From Caulobacterales bacterium RIFCSPHIGHO2_01_FULL_70_19 (lineage in GTDB: Bacteria; Pseudomonadota; Alphaproteobacteria; Caulobacterales; Caulobacteraceae): 33,714 nt of DNA. Positions 6,397 through 15,075 of the stretch are shown here, piece after piece. The translations under genes and the position numbers were made by a program. The stretch lies in NCBI GenBank assembly GCA_001794825.1, contig MGLK01000020.1:1-33714 (forward strand). Direction: 5' to 3'. Below the pieces are notes generated by a model. The model did not search any database. It saw only the letters and a list, made by a program, of their open reading frames with translations, and was not told the origin of the DNA. How positions within the stretch are numbered: position 1 is the first letter of the stretch; every line of letters begins with the position of its first letter.

Positions 6397-7926
6397 ATGG
6401 CCTACAAGTCCCTGCGCGACTTCATCGACATCCTCGAAGCCGAGGGCGAGCTCGTCCGCGTCACCGAACCCGTCTCCACCCATCTGGAGATGACCGAGAT
6501 CCAGACCCGGCTGCTGCGCAACGGCGGCCCGGCGGTGCTGTTCGAGAAGCCGGTCATGCCCGACGGCTCGGTCAGCCCGATCCCCTGCCTCGCCAACCTC
6601 TTCGGCACGGTGAAGCGGGTCGCGATGGGCGTGACGCTCGAGAAGAAGGCCCGCACCACCGCCGCCGAGCTGCGCGAGGTCGGCGAGCTGCTGGCTTTCC
6701 TGCGCAACCCGACCCCGCCGCGGGGCCTGACCGACGCCATGGAGATGTTGCCGCTGGCCCAGACGGTGATGTCGATGCGGCCCAGGGTGGTGAAGTCGGC
6801 GCCGGTGCAGCAGGTCGTGCTCAAGGGCGACCGGATCGACCTGACCTGTCTCCCGATCCAGGGCTGCTGGCCCGGCGAACCGGCTCCGCTGATCACCTGG
6901 GGGCTGGTCGTCACCAAGGGGCCGTCCGACGATCGCGAGGACGACTTCAACCTCGGCATCTACCGCATGCAGGTGCTCGGCAAGGACCGCGCCATCATGC
7001 GCTGGCTGGCCCACCGCGGCGGGGCCCAGCACTACGCCCGCCACCGCAAGGCGCGCCCGACCGAGCCCCTGCCCTGCGCCGTCGTCCTCGGCGCCGATCC
7101 GGGCACCATCCTCGCCGCCGTCACGCCGGTGCCGGACACGCTTTCGGAATACCAGTTCGCCGGCCTGCTGCGCGGGGCCAAGGCCGAGCTGGTCCCCTGC
7201 AAGACCGTGCCGCTGATGGTCCCCGCCAACGCCGAGATCGTGCTGGAAGGCCACGTCCTGCTCGACGAGCACGCGCCCGAAGGCCCCTACGGCGACCACA
7301 CCGGCTACTACAACTCGGTCGAGACCTTCCCGGTCTTTCAGGTCAGCGCCGTCACCATGCGCCGCGACCCGATCTATCTGACCACCTTCACCGGCCGCCC
7401 GCCGGACGAACCCTCGGTGCTGGGCGAGGCCCTGAACGAGGTCTTCATCCCCCTGCTGCGCCAGCAGTTCCCGGAGATCGTCGACTTCTGGCTGCCGCCC
7501 GAGGGCTGCAGCTACCGCATCGCCGTGGTGTCGATGAAGAAAGCCTACCCCGGCCACGCCAAGCGGGTGATGCTGGGCGTCTGGAGCTATCTGCGCCAGT
7601 TCATGTACACCAAGTGGGTCATCGTCGTGGACGACGACATCGACGCCCGCGACTGGAAGCAGGTCATGTGGGCCATCTCCACCAAGATGGATCCGGCGCG
7701 CGACATCACCCTGATCGAGAACACCCCGATCGACTATCTCGACTTCGCCAGCCCGGAGAGCGGCCTGGGCTCCAAGATCGGCCTCGACGCCACCGACAAG
7801 TGGCCGCCCGAGACGAAACGGGAGTGGGGCGAGGAGATTCGCATGGACGCGGCGGTCGTGGAGCGGGTGTCGGAGATATGGGACCGGCTCGGCCTCCCCG
7901 GAGACGGGACGCCGATCTGGAAGTGA
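6397..7926 (+). CDS. ubiD: UbiD-family prenylated-FMN decarboxylase
   Basis: The 509-aa protein matches 4-hydroxy-3-polyprenylbenzoate decarboxylase of ubiquinone synthesis. Family segments in order: [18 protein letters not shown] at the N-terminus, GIYRMQV and [11 protein letters not shown] (prFMN/metal-binding region, about residues 185-215), [11 protein letters not shown] with catalytic Glu, and [17 protein letters not shown]. Length suits the UbiD family (about 490-520 aa). ATG 6397 gives the usual MAYKSLRDF start; a GTG 36 nt upstream would add an unconserved 12-residue tail. The enzyme needs prFMN made by UbiX, which is not in this window. The ubiquinone role is the most likely; paralogues act on other aromatic acids. 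Confidence 0.93.
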   Translation: MAYKSLRDFIDILEAEGELVRVTEPVSTHLEMTEIQTRLLRNGGPAVLFEKPVMPDGSVSPIPCLANLFGTVKRVAMGVTLEKKARTTAAELREVGELLAFLRNPTPPRGLTDAMEMLPLAQTVMSMRPRVVKSAPVQQVVLKGDRIDLTCLPIQGCWPGEPAPLITWGLVVTKGPSDDREDDFNLGIYRMQVLGKDRAIMRWLAHRGGAQHYARHRKARPTEPLPCAVVLGADPGTILAAVTPVPDTLSEYQFAGLLRGAKAELVPCKTVPLMVPANAEIVLEGHVLLDEHAPEGPYGDHTGYYNSVETFPVFQVSAVTMRRDPIYLTTFTGRPPDEPSVLGEALNEVFIPLLRQQFPEIVDFWLPPEGCSYRIAVVSMKKAYPGHAKRVMLGVWSYLRQFMYTKWVIVVDDDIDARDWKQVMWAISTKMDPARDITLIENTPIDYLDFASPESGLGSKIGLDATDKWPPETKREWGEEIRMDAAVVERVSEIWDRLGLPGDGTPIWK

Positions 7927-7979
7927 CTGACTCCGCGGAGGAACAGTGGACTGCGAAATGTGTCCGCATTGGGCTTTTC

Positions 7980-8029
7980 AGATGACCAGAATGTAATACA
8001 AAAGTCGCGGTATCCAGCCGAGGTCATCT
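7980..8029 (+). promoter_or_regulatory. Inverted repeat overlapping the RBS of the next gene
   Basis: AGATGACC (7980-7987) and GGTCATCT (8022-8029) are exact reverse complements, 34 nt apart. The second arm covers the GAGG ribosome binding site (8020-8023) and ends one base before the ATG. If both arms are transcribed, the start would be masked by an RNA hairpin. A possible -10 (TAATAC) lies between the arms, so a DNA operator is the alternative. Confidence 0.4.
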
Positions 8030-8030
8030 C

Positions 8031-8366
8031 ATGAAGAACGCCGTTGTCGCCGCGCTTGCTCTCCTCATCGCCGCCCCGGCGATCTCCGTGCCGACCGTCG
8101 CGGACGCCCAGGTGCGGACCGGCAGCGGGGCGGCGCTCCGTCGCGCGCCGCAGCGGCCCTCGCTGAGCGACCGTGAACTCGACCGTCTCTACGAGGCCGA
8201 GGACGAGGTGATGGAGCTCGACGGCCAGATCGCCGAGATCCAGTCGGCTGGCGAGGCCGCTGGCGGGCTGACCGAGGCCCAGCAGAGCGAGCTCGCCACC
8301 CTGACCCGTCGGCGCGATGCGGCCCAGCGCACGATCGACCGCCTCGAGCGCAAGCGGAACCGCTGA
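8031..8366 (+). CDS. Exported coiled-coil hypothetical protein
   Basis: The 111-aa protein has a clear Sec signal peptide (MKNAVVAALALLIAAPAISV; cleavage near ADAQV, about residue 27). A charged helical region follows, RELDRLYEAEDEVMELDGQI to RRRDAAQRTIDRLERKR, with heptad character predicting a coiled coil. I do not recognise a family. It may be a periplasmic structural or chaperone-like protein. GAGG lies 7 nt before the ATG, within an inverted repeat. It is separate from ubiD (104-nt gap) and followed 61 nt later by the M14 peptidase. Confidence 0.75.
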   Translation: MKNAVVAALALLIAAPAISVPTVADAQVRTGSGAALRRAPQRPSLSDRELDRLYEAEDEVMELDGQIAEIQSAGEAAGGLTEAQQSELATLTRRRDAAQRTIDRLERKRNR

Positions 8367-8427
8367 TCCCGGGCGCGGCCCGGCGGACGGCTTGCCCCCG
8401 GCGGCGGATTGGTCGAGGAGAGCGGTC

Positions 8428-10257
8428 ATGCGCCTCCTCCCGCTCCTTTGCGCCGCCGTCGTCCTGTCGCCGAGTCACGTCATGTCCCAGAGCCCGTCAC
8501 TGCCGAACGCCGCCCCGTGGGACCAGCCGTTCCTGCCGCCTGCGCCGGCCTGGGACGGAGCCAGCCGCGACCTGTTGCGCGGCGCCTCGGATCCGTGGGT
8601 CACGCCCTTCGAAGCGGACCCGGAGCATGACTTCAGCCCCAGCTACGCCGACACCCGCGCCTGGTTCGACCGGCTCGACGCCGCCTCCGACCTGATCCAG
8701 ATAGAGCAGTTCGGCGTCTCGCCCGAGGGCCGGCCGATCTATGCGGTCATCGCCTCGAAGGACGGCGCCGCCTTCGACCCGGCCAAGCCCGTCCTGCTGG
8801 CCCAGGCCGGCATCCACCCGGGCGAGATCGACGGCAAGGACGCGGGCATGATGCTGCTCCGCGACATCGCCTTCTACGGCAAGGACCAGCTGCTCGACCG
8901 CGTCAACCTGATCCTCGTCCCCATCCTGTCCGTGGACGGCCATGAGCGCGCCGGCGCCTACAGCCGGCCGAACCAGCGCGGTCCCCGCATCCAGGGCTGG
9001 CGAAACACCGCCACCAACCAGAACCTCAACCGCGACTACCTCAAGCTCGACCAGGCCGAGATGCGCGCCGTGCGCGGCCTGATCCTCAAGTACCGGCCCG
9101 ACCTCTACGTCGACGTCCACGTGACCGACGGCATGGATTACCAGTACGACGTAACCTACGGGTACAACGGCGAAAACGGCGTCTGGTCGCGCTCGCCGGC
9201 GATCGCCCGCTGGCTCGACGCGGCCTTCAAGCCGGCGATGAACGCCGCGCTGGAGGCGCGGGGCCACATCCCCGGCGAACTGGTCTTCGGCGTCGATGAC
9301 TCGAATCCCCGCGCGGGCCTGTCCGACGGCGGTCTCGGCGAGCGCTTCTCCAACGGCTGGGGCTCGGCCGCCCACGTGCCGACGATCCTGATCGAGAACC
9401 ACAGCCTCAAGCCGCACGAGCAGCGGGTGCTCGGGACCTACGTCTTCCTCGAGCAGGCGATGCGTCTGCTGGCGGACCACGGCGCCGGCCTTCGCGCCGC
9501 CATCGCCGAAGACAGCGCCCTGCGCCCGGCCGATATCCCCGCCAACTTCGTCGCCGACGCCGAGCCGTCGACCACCCGGACCTTCAAGGGCATCCGCTAC
9601 GAGACGTACGACAGCCCGGCCTCGGGCCGTCAGGAGGTCCGCTGGCTCGGCGAGCCCGATCCCGAGCCCTGGGCCATGCCCTTCTACGGCTCCCACCCGA
9701 CCCTGACCCTGCGTCGTCCGGAGGCCTACTGGGTGCCCGCGCACCGGCCCGACGTCATCGAGCGCCTGCGCGCCCACGGCGTGACCGTGGAGACGCTCGA
9801 GGCGCCGCGCACCGTCTCAGTCGAGATGCTTCGGCTCGACGATCCGAAGCTGGCGACCCGCCTCAACGAGGGCCACGTGCCGGTCACCGTCACTTCGGTC
9901 ACGCCCGAACGGCGCGCCTGGACCTTCCAGCCCGGCTCGGTTCGGGTCCCGACCGACCAGCCGCTCGGTGACGTCGTCGTCCTGCTGCTCGAGCCCCAGT
10001 CGTCCGAGAGCCTGTTCGCCTGGGGCCTCTTCCCCGAGGTGCTGAGCCGGGTCGAGTATATCGAGGGCTACGCCATCGCCCCTCTGGCCGAACGCATGCT
10101 CGCCGCCGACCCGGCGCTCAGGGCCGAGTTCGAGGCCCGGCTGGCCGCCGACCCGCAGTTCGCCGCCGACGGCGATGCGCGTCTGCAGTGGTTCTACGAA
10201 CGAACTCCGTTCTACGATGAGCGCTATCGCCTCTATCCGGTGGCCCGGGAGAACTGA
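8428..10257 (+). CDS. Secreted M14-family zinc carboxypeptidase
   Basis: This is a 609-aa protein with a signal peptide (MRLLPLLCAAVVLSPSHVMS). The M14 domain shows zinc ligands His130 and Glu133 in AGIHPGE and His231 in VDVHVTDG, and the substrate-carboxylate Arg202 in NLNRDY. The C-terminal 200 residues or so form an added beta-rich region. ATG 8428 is chosen because GAGGAGAG is 5 nt upstream and the signal peptide starts there; an upstream in-frame ATG gives an implausible tail. The next gene begins 2 nt after its stop, so translation may be coupled. It probably trims peptides in the periplasm or medium. Confidence 0.9.
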   Translation: MRLLPLLCAAVVLSPSHVMSQSPSLPNAAPWDQPFLPPAPAWDGASRDLLRGASDPWVTPFEADPEHDFSPSYADTRAWFDRLDAASDLIQIEQFGVSPEGRPIYAVIASKDGAAFDPAKPVLLAQAGIHPGEIDGKDAGMMLLRDIAFYGKDQLLDRVNLILVPILSVDGHERAGAYSRPNQRGPRIQGWRNTATNQNLNRDYLKLDQAEMRAVRGLILKYRPDLYVDVHVTDGMDYQYDVTYGYNGENGVWSRSPAIARWLDAAFKPAMNAALEARGHIPGELVFGVDDSNPRAGLSDGGLGERFSNGWGSAAHVPTILIENHSLKPHEQRVLGTYVFLEQAMRLLADHGAGLRAAIAEDSALRPADIPANFVADAEPSTTRTFKGIRYETYDSPASGRQEVRWLGEPDPEPWAMPFYGSHPTLTLRRPEAYWVPAHRPDVIERLRAHGVTVETLEAPRTVSVEMLRLDDPKLATRLNEGHVPVTVTSVTPERRAWTFQPGSVRVPTDQPLGDVVVLLLEPQSSESLFAWGLFPEVLSRVEYIEGYAIAPLAERMLAADPALRAEFEARLAADPQFAADGDARLQWFYERTPFYDERYRLYPVAREN

Positions 10258-10259
10258 CC

Positions 10260-10676
10260 GTGTTCGGGATGACCGCTCTGCAGGCCGCGGGATTGTGGAG
10301 CGGTCTTCTCGTCCTGGTCCTGCTCGTGCTCTCGGTGCAGGTGGTGATGACCCGCCGCCGGCAGCGGGTCATCCTCGGCGACGGGGCCGACCAGACGATG
10401 ATCGTCGCCGCCCGCCGCTTCGGCAACGCAGCCGAATACACCCCCGTCGCCATGGGCGCCCTGATCCTGCTGGCCCTGCTCGGCTGGCAGGCGTGGGTGA
10501 TCCATCTGATCGGCGCCGCCTTCTTCCTGGGCCGGGTGATCCATCCGCTGGGTCTCGCCTTCGGCAAGGGTCCGCCGCCGGCGCGGGTGTTCGGCATGAC
10601 CCTGACCTGGCTGCCGCTCCTCGCCGCCGCCCTGCTGCTGATCGTCTGCCCGCTCATCGGCATGACGCCGGCCTGA
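10260..10676 (+). CDS. MAPEG-family membrane protein
   Basis: The 138-aa protein has four predicted membrane helices and the MAPEG pattern RRFGNAAEYTPVAM (the conserved N/E pair in helix 2) and GRVIHPLGLAFGKGP. The family includes microsomal glutathione transferases and related bacterial proteins, often of unknown substrate. GTG start at 10260, 2 nt after the M14 peptidase stop; an ATG at 10269 is an alternative start. It shares a transcript with that peptidase. Confidence 0.88.
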   Translation: MFGMTALQAAGLWSGLLVLVLLVLSVQVVMTRRRQRVILGDGADQTMIVAARRFGNAAEYTPVAMGALILLALLGWQAWVIHLIGAAFFLGRVIHPLGLAFGKGPPPARVFGMTLTWLPLLAAALLLIVCPLIGMTPA

Positions 10677-10715
10677 GCCGGTTGCGCCGGCGGGAGCCCC
10701 CGGCCATATCGGGGC

Positions 10716-12062
10716 ATGCCGTCCGACGCCGCCTCCCCCGACATCCTTCCCGATCTGGTCGCCGCCGCGCTGAAGGCGGGCGCCGACGCCGCCGAGGCCG
10801 TGGCCTCCGAACGCGCCTCGCTGTCGGTCGGCGTACGCAACGGCAGGCTTGAGGACGTCGAGCGCGAGGAGAGCCGCGATCTCGGCCTGCGCGTCTTCGT
10901 CGGCCGCCGCCAGGCGACCGTGTCAGCGTCCGACCTGTCCGACGCCACCCGCGCCCGGCTGGTCGAGCGGGCGGTGGCCATGGCCCGGCTGGCGCCCGAG
11001 GATCCGTACGCCGCCCTCGCGCCCCGGGATCGCCTCGCCCGCGCGCCCTTCGCCGACCTGGACCTGTTCGATTCGACCGAACGCGGCGCCGCCGAACTTG
11101 AGGCGGCCGCGGCCGAGGCCGAGGCCGTCGCCCTGTCCGTCGACGGCGTGGCCCGCTCCGAAGGCGGCCACGCCGCCGCCTCCTCCAGCCGCTGGCGTCT
11201 GGTCACCTCGCACGGCTTCGACGGCGCCTGGCGGGGGTCGGCCTTTTCGCTCGGCGTCGGCGTCATCGCCGAGAAGGACGGGGCCATGGAGCGCGGCGGC
11301 GAGCACCGCGCTGTGCGCCACCTGTCCGACCTGCCCGCCCCCGCGAGCATCGGCGCCGAGGCCGGCCGCCGCGCCGTCGCCCGCGTCGGCCCGCGCAAGA
11401 TCGCCTCGACCACCGCGCCGGTGATCTTCGAGAACCGCGTCGCCGCCCAGGTTCTTTCGCCCCTGCTCGGCGCCATTTCCGGCCCCTCCGTCGCCCGCGG
11501 GACCTCCTTCCTCAAGGACCGGCTCGGTCAGCCGGTCCTGCCGACCGGCGTCGACCTGGTCGACGATCCCTTCCGTCCCCGCGGCCTCGGCTCCGCGCCC
11601 TTCGACGACGAGGGCGTCGAGGTGACGCGCCGCGCCATCGTCGAGGACGGCGTCCTGACCACCTGGCTGCTCAACACCGCCTCGGCCGCCCAGCTGGGCC
11701 TGGCCTCCACGGGTCACGCCTCACGCGGCCTCGCCGGCCCGCCCGGGGTGTCGACCCACAACCTCCATCTCGAACCCGGCGAGCGCGACCTCGCCGGCCT
11801 GATGGCCGACGCCGGATCCGGCCTGCTGATCACCTCCATGTTCGGCCCCTCGCTGAACGCCAACACGGGCGACTGGTCCGCCGGCGTCTCCGGCTTCTGG
11901 TTCGAGGGCGGCGGAATCGCCCACCCCGTCAGCGAGATCACCGTCGCCGGCAATCTCAAGGACCTGTGGGCGCGCCTTGTCCCCGGCTCGGATCTCGAGT
12001 TCCGCGGCAGCTTCAACAGCCCCTCCCTGCTGTTCGACGCGGTCGCGATCGCCGGTAAATGA
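10716..12062 (+). CDS. pmbA: TldD/PmbA family metalloprotease subunit (TldE)
   Basis: The 448-aa protein matches PmbA/TldE across its length: the N-terminal ALKAGADAAEA and VRNGRLEDVEREESRDLGLRV region, the central SLGVGVIAEKDG, and the C-terminal GLLITSMFGPSLN, GDWSAGVSGFW and G-I-HPVSEITVAGNL. It lacks the HExxxH zinc motif, as expected: in the TldD-TldE heterodimer TldD carries the metal, and the pair clears unfolded peptides and matures some peptides. The stop overlaps the start of the next gene (ATGA). pmbA next to a CysQ-like phosphatase and DUF4170 is an arrangement common in alphaproteobacteria. Confidence 0.93.
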   Translation: MPSDAASPDILPDLVAAALKAGADAAEAVASERASLSVGVRNGRLEDVEREESRDLGLRVFVGRRQATVSASDLSDATRARLVERAVAMARLAPEDPYAALAPRDRLARAPFADLDLFDSTERGAAELEAAAAEAEAVALSVDGVARSEGGHAAASSSRWRLVTSHGFDGAWRGSAFSLGVGVIAEKDGAMERGGEHRAVRHLSDLPAPASIGAEAGRRAVARVGPRKIASTTAPVIFENRVAAQVLSPLLGAISGPSVARGTSFLKDRLGQPVLPTGVDLVDDPFRPRGLGSAPFDDEGVEVTRRAIVEDGVLTTWLLNTASAAQLGLASTGHASRGLAGPPGVSTHNLHLEPGERDLAGLMADAGSGLLITSMFGPSLNANTGDWSAGVSGFWFEGGGIAHPVSEITVAGNLKDLWARLVPGSDLEFRGSFNSPSLLFDAVAIAGK

Positions 12063-12898
12063 GCGAGCTCGCTGCCGAGCTGGACCTCATCCGCGCCGCC
12101 GCGGTCGAGGCGGGCCGCCTCGCCCTCGCCGAGCGCCAGAAGGGGCTGAAGGTCTGGTCCAAGCCCGGCGGCTCGCCGGTCACTTCGGCGGACATGGCGG
12201 TCGACCGGCTGCTTCGGGACGCGCTGCTCGCCGCCCGCCCCGACTACGGGTGGCTTTCGGAGGAGACCGCCGACGGCGCCGAACGCCTCGCTCGCCGCCG
12301 CATCTTCGTGGTCGACCCCATCGACGGCACCGTCGCCTACATGAAGAACAAGCCGTGGTGGTGCATCCCGGTGGCCGTGGTCGAGGACGGTCGTCCCGTC
12401 GCCGCCGTCATTCACGCCCCGGCGCTCGGCGAGACCTTCGCCGCGACCCTCGGCGGCGGCGCGGCCCTCAACGATGCGCCGATCAGCGCCTCCGACACCA
12501 CTGACCTCGACGACGCCTCGGTGCTCGCCGACGCCCGTCTGCTGGAAGGCCCCCACTGGCCCGAGCCGTGGCCCGCGATGCGCTTCGAGAAACGCAACGC
12601 CATCGCCTACCGCATGGCGCTGGTGGCCGCCGGCGCCTTCGACGCGGCCATCGCCCTGACCCCCAAGTGGGACTGGGACGTCTGCGCCGGCGCCCTGATC
12701 GTCGAGGAGGCCGGCGGCCGTGTCAGCGACCACCACGGCGGCGCCTGGCGCTTCAACCGCCCCGACCCGCGTCAGAACAGCCTGGTCTGCGCCGCGCCGG
12801 CGCTGCACCCGCTGATCCTGCGGCGGACCGCGCCTGTTCCGCTCGCGGGTCCCGGCGCCGCCCCACCGTCCGGATCGGCTTTTCGCGGCCGCGGTTGA
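12059..12898 (+). CDS. Inositol monophosphatase family / CysQ-like phosphatase
   Basis: The 279-aa Mg-dependent phosphatase shows the IMPase metal motifs: SEET (Glu68/69), DPIDGT (Asp86-Thr91) and WDWD (Asp205, Asp207) followed by GALIVEEAGG. The gene position beside pmbA and near DUF4170 matches alphaproteobacterial genes annotated as 3'(2'),5'-bisphosphate nucleotidase CysQ, so pAp removal in sulfur metabolism is a reasonable guess; inositol phosphatase activity cannot be excluded. It overlaps pmbA by 4 nt, implying one operon. The last 20 or so residues are low-complexity Pro/Ala/Gly. Confidence 0.9.
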   Translation: MSELAAELDLIRAAAVEAGRLALAERQKGLKVWSKPGGSPVTSADMAVDRLLRDALLAARPDYGWLSEETADGAERLARRRIFVVDPIDGTVAYMKNKPWWCIPVAVVEDGRPVAAVIHAPALGETFAATLGGGAALNDAPISASDTTDLDDASVLADARLLEGPHWPEPWPAMRFEKRNAIAYRMALVAAGAFDAAIALTPKWDWDVCAGALIVEEAGGRVSDHHGGAWRFNRPDPRQNSLVCAAPALHPLILRRTAPVPLAGPGAAPPSGSAFRGRG

Positions 12899-12962
12899 TC
12901 CAGGTCAGGGCGAGTCCGTCCCGAAGAGCCAGGATGCTTTCAGAACCTTCGAGGAGATCGGG

Positions 12963-13322
12963 ATGAAAGCGCGTCTGTTCCTGCCGCTGGCGGCCGCCGC
13001 CGCCGCCGTGGCCCTGTCCGGCTGCGGCTACGGCTACGGCTTCCATGGGCGCGGCCCTGTCGGGATGGATATCAGCATCGTCTACGTTCGTACGGCGCCG
13101 CCGCCGCCCCGCTTCGTCCCCCGGCCGCCGGCGCCGTCCGCAACGGCGATCTGGATCGACGGCTACTGGAACTGGACCGGCGTCACCTTCGTCTGGGTCG
13201 ATGGTTACTGGGAGCGCAATCCGCCGCCGGGACGGACCTGGGAGCCGGGCGGCTGGGTGCAGACCCCGCAGGGATGGTACCGGCAGCCGGGCCGCTGGGT
13301 CGAACGCCGCGGCCGGCGCTGA
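12963..13322 (+). CDS. WxxGxW repeat lipoprotein
   Basis: The 119-aa protein has a lipoprotein signal ending in LSGC (Cys21), a Gly/Tyr stretch, a Pro-rich linker (TAPPPPRFVPRPPAP) and tandem aromatic repeats: IWIDGYWNW, VWVDGYWERN, GGWVQTPQGWY and GRWVERRG. This is the YXWGXW/WXXGXW repeat type, which forms small surface beta structures. It is probably anchored in the outer membrane; function is unknown. A hairpin at 13368 may end its transcript. Confidence 0.88.
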   Translation: MKARLFLPLAAAAAAVALSGCGYGYGFHGRGPVGMDISIVYVRTAPPPPRFVPRPPAPSATAIWIDGYWNWTGVTFVWVDGYWERNPPPGRTWEPGGWVQTPQGWYRQPGRWVERRGRR

Positions 13323-13367
13323 AGGTTCGGGGCCGGCGAGTCTCCCTTCCCAGCCGGTCCCGCGGCC

Positions 13368-13399
13368 GCGGATGGCATGGTCTCCCCGTGCCATCCGCG
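13368..13399 (+). terminator. Hairpin after WxxGxW lipoprotein gene
   Basis: CGCGGATGGCA and TGCCATCCGCG form an 11-bp perfect stem with a 10-nt loop, 46 nt past the stop codon. A weak TTT appears only 12 nt later, so it is terminator-like rather than a textbook intrinsic terminator. The rest of 13323-13552 holds no gene that I can support. Confidence 0.5.
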
Positions 13400-13552
13400 A
13401 CCACCTTTCCGGGAGATGCAGGATCCGGCGCCCGCCGGCGCGGGACTCGGCGAGAGTCGGGCCAGAGGCCTGAATTCGGCCGAATCCTTGAACCTGCGGT
13501 CCACAGCGCCTATTCCGCTCGCGCCGTGATCCCTCCCCTGCCCGGAACGCCC

Positions 13553-13795
13553 ATGACCGTCGACAACGAACCGAACCAGCTGCTGCACCTCGTCATCGGC
13601 GGCGAGCTTCGTCACCTCGACAAGCCGGTGTTCCGCGATCTCTCCAAGGTCGAATTCGTCGGCGCCTTCCCGAACTACGAGGAAGCCCGCAAGGCGTGGA
13701 AGGCGCGCGCCCAGGCGACCGTCGACAACGCCCACATGCGCTACTTCATCCTCCACGCTCACCGGCTGATCGACCCCCGCGGCGACGGGCGCTGA
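13553..13795 (+). CDS. DUF4170 family protein
   Basis: The 80-aa cytoplasmic protein matches DUF4170: LLHLVIGGELR, KVEFVGAFPNYEEARKAWKA, ATVDNAHMRYFI and HRLIDP. In many alphaproteobacteria it lies between a CysQ-like phosphatase and the DUF374-waaA-lpxK genes. Here that block is interrupted by about 3.3 kb of other genes. Function is unknown; the recurring neighbourhood suggests an envelope link. The ATG at 13553 gives the family length; upstream in-frame codons are not conserved. Confidence 0.9.
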   Translation: MTVDNEPNQLLHLVIGGELRHLDKPVFRDLSKVEFVGAFPNYEEARKAWKARAQATVDNAHMRYFILHAHRLIDPRGDGR

Positions 13796-13857
13796 CGGAA
13801 CCCCGGCGGCCGCTGGCGCGCTTTCCCCGTGACAGCCACGCTGAGGAGGGCCTGCCC

Positions 13858-14046
13858 ATGACCACCACCCTGATCGTCGTCGTGCTCCTGGCGCTCGGCG
13901 TCGGCATCGTTCTCTGGGCCGTGCGTCGCAAGCCGGCCGACCGCCCCAATCCGCTGCCGCGCGAAAGCGACACCGGCTGGAACGATCCGCTCACGCGCGC
14001 CGATGCGCCGCCGCCGTCCCGCCCCGACGCTGATCCGCGCCCGTGA
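13858..14046 (+). CDS. Small single-pass membrane protein
   Basis: The 62-aa protein has one N-terminal membrane helix (TTTLIVVVLLALGVGIVLW) and a charged, Pro-rich tail. GAGGAGGG lies 6-10 nt before the ATG, a strong ribosome binding site. Its stop overlaps the next start (GTGA). No family was recognised. Confidence 0.7.
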   Translation: MTTTLIVVVLLALGVGIVLWAVRRKPADRPNPLPRESDTGWNDPLTRADAPPPSRPDADPRP

Positions 14047-14267
14047 CCCTGTTCGGCCGCACGCTCGGCGCGGAGGAGATCGCCAGCCTCGTCTTCATGC
14101 TGGGGACGCTGGCGCTGTGGCTGTTCGTCCTGCGCGGTGAACGCGACTGGCGGCGCTGGTTCACCCGCTGGGAGGCCGACCGCAAGGCCCGCCGCGATGC
14201 CGAAATCGCCGCGGAACGCGACCCGGGCGACCCTCCGTCCGGACCCGCGCGCGGCCCCTGGGGCTGA
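14043..14267 (+). CDS. Small membrane protein, translationally coupled
   Basis: The 74-aa protein has a GTG start inside the stop of the previous gene (GTGA overlap) and one hydrophobic helix (about 12-30, ASLVFMLGTLALWLFVL), followed by a basic, Trp/Arg-rich segment (ERDWRRWFTRWEADRKARR). With its partner it may form a small two-component membrane unit. Its stop abuts the convergent phosphatase gene with no gap. No family recognised. Confidence 0.65.
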   Translation: MTLFGRTLGAEEIASLVFMLGTLALWLFVLRGERDWRRWFTRWEADRKARRDAEIAAERDPGDPPSGPARGPWG

Positions 14268-14933
14268 TCATTCCCGCCGCAGGAACTTCTCCGTCAGCAG
14301 CGTGCCCCACCACTGGGCCTTGAACTCCGCCCGGATCGCCTTCGGGTCGTAGGCGTCGCTGTCGATCCAGTCGATGAAGCTGACCCCCGTCGGCTCCACC
14401 TCTTCCAGGTACTTCTCAAGGGTGTAGTCGAGCACACCGGTCAGCCCCTCGCGGTGATGCAGGTACTTCTTGTCCAGCTGGCGGATGGCCTCCGAGATCG
14501 GCTCGCCCAGGTGGAAATGCCGGTACAGCACCGCCATCATCCCGGCCCGGTCCGCGCCCGACTTGCAGTGGATCAGCACCGGATACTCGATGGTCCGGAA
14601 CAGCTCCCGCGCCCGGTGGATCCGCTCCGGCTGCGGCGGATCGCGGCTGTCCAGCGGCGCGTCGATCAGGGTCAGTCCCAGCCGCGCGCAGGCGTCCTTC
14701 TCCAGCGCATAGTAGGCCTCGTCCCGCGCCCCGCGCAGGTTGATGACGGTTCGTATGCCCTGCGATTTCCAGTACGCCAGCTGCCGCGGCGACGGCTGGT
14801 TGGTCCGCACCAGGTCCGGCCCCAGCCAGTGCGCGTTCATGAACCACCGCCTCAGGAAGGCGTGATCCTTCCAGACATAGTCCCACCGGGCCCTGAACCG
14901 GCCGGCGCGGGTGGTGAGGTCGTAGCGGGACAT
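14268..14933 (-). CDS. CX5R tyrosine/dual-specificity phosphatase-like protein
   Basis: The 221-aa protein contains the phosphatase loop HCKSGADRAG with nucleophile Cys123 and Arg129, preceded by TVINLRG and the likely general-acid loop LIDAPLDSRD (Asp92 or Asp95). The fold matches bacterial DSP-like phosphatases; phosphoprotein, phosphoinositide or polyphosphate substrates are possible. ATG 14933 is chosen because the upstream extension runs over the promoter side of the opposite-strand gene. There is no clear ribosome binding site. It is convergent, stop to stop, with the small membrane gene at 14043. Confidence 0.85.
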   Translation of the reverse strand: MSRYDLTTRAGRFRARWDYVWKDHAFLRRWFMNAHWLGPDLVRTNQPSPRQLAYWKSQGIRTVINLRGARDEAYYALEKDACARLGLTLIDAPLDSRDPPQPERIHRARELFRTIEYPVLIHCKSGADRAGMMAVLYRHFHLGEPISEAIRQLDKKYLHHREGLTGVLDYTLEKYLEEVEPTGVSFIDWIDSDAYDPKAIRAEFKAQWWGTLLTEKFLRRE

Positions 14934-15075
14934 GGGAGGGGAGATAGCCGCCGCCGGACGGCGACGCCACTGCCTGCACGGCGATACAATCCAGGCGATA
15001 CATCCTCGACAGTCCGTCCCGAGACGGGCACGATTTAATGGACACGGTCGACATCGACCCCGGACACTGCGTCCA

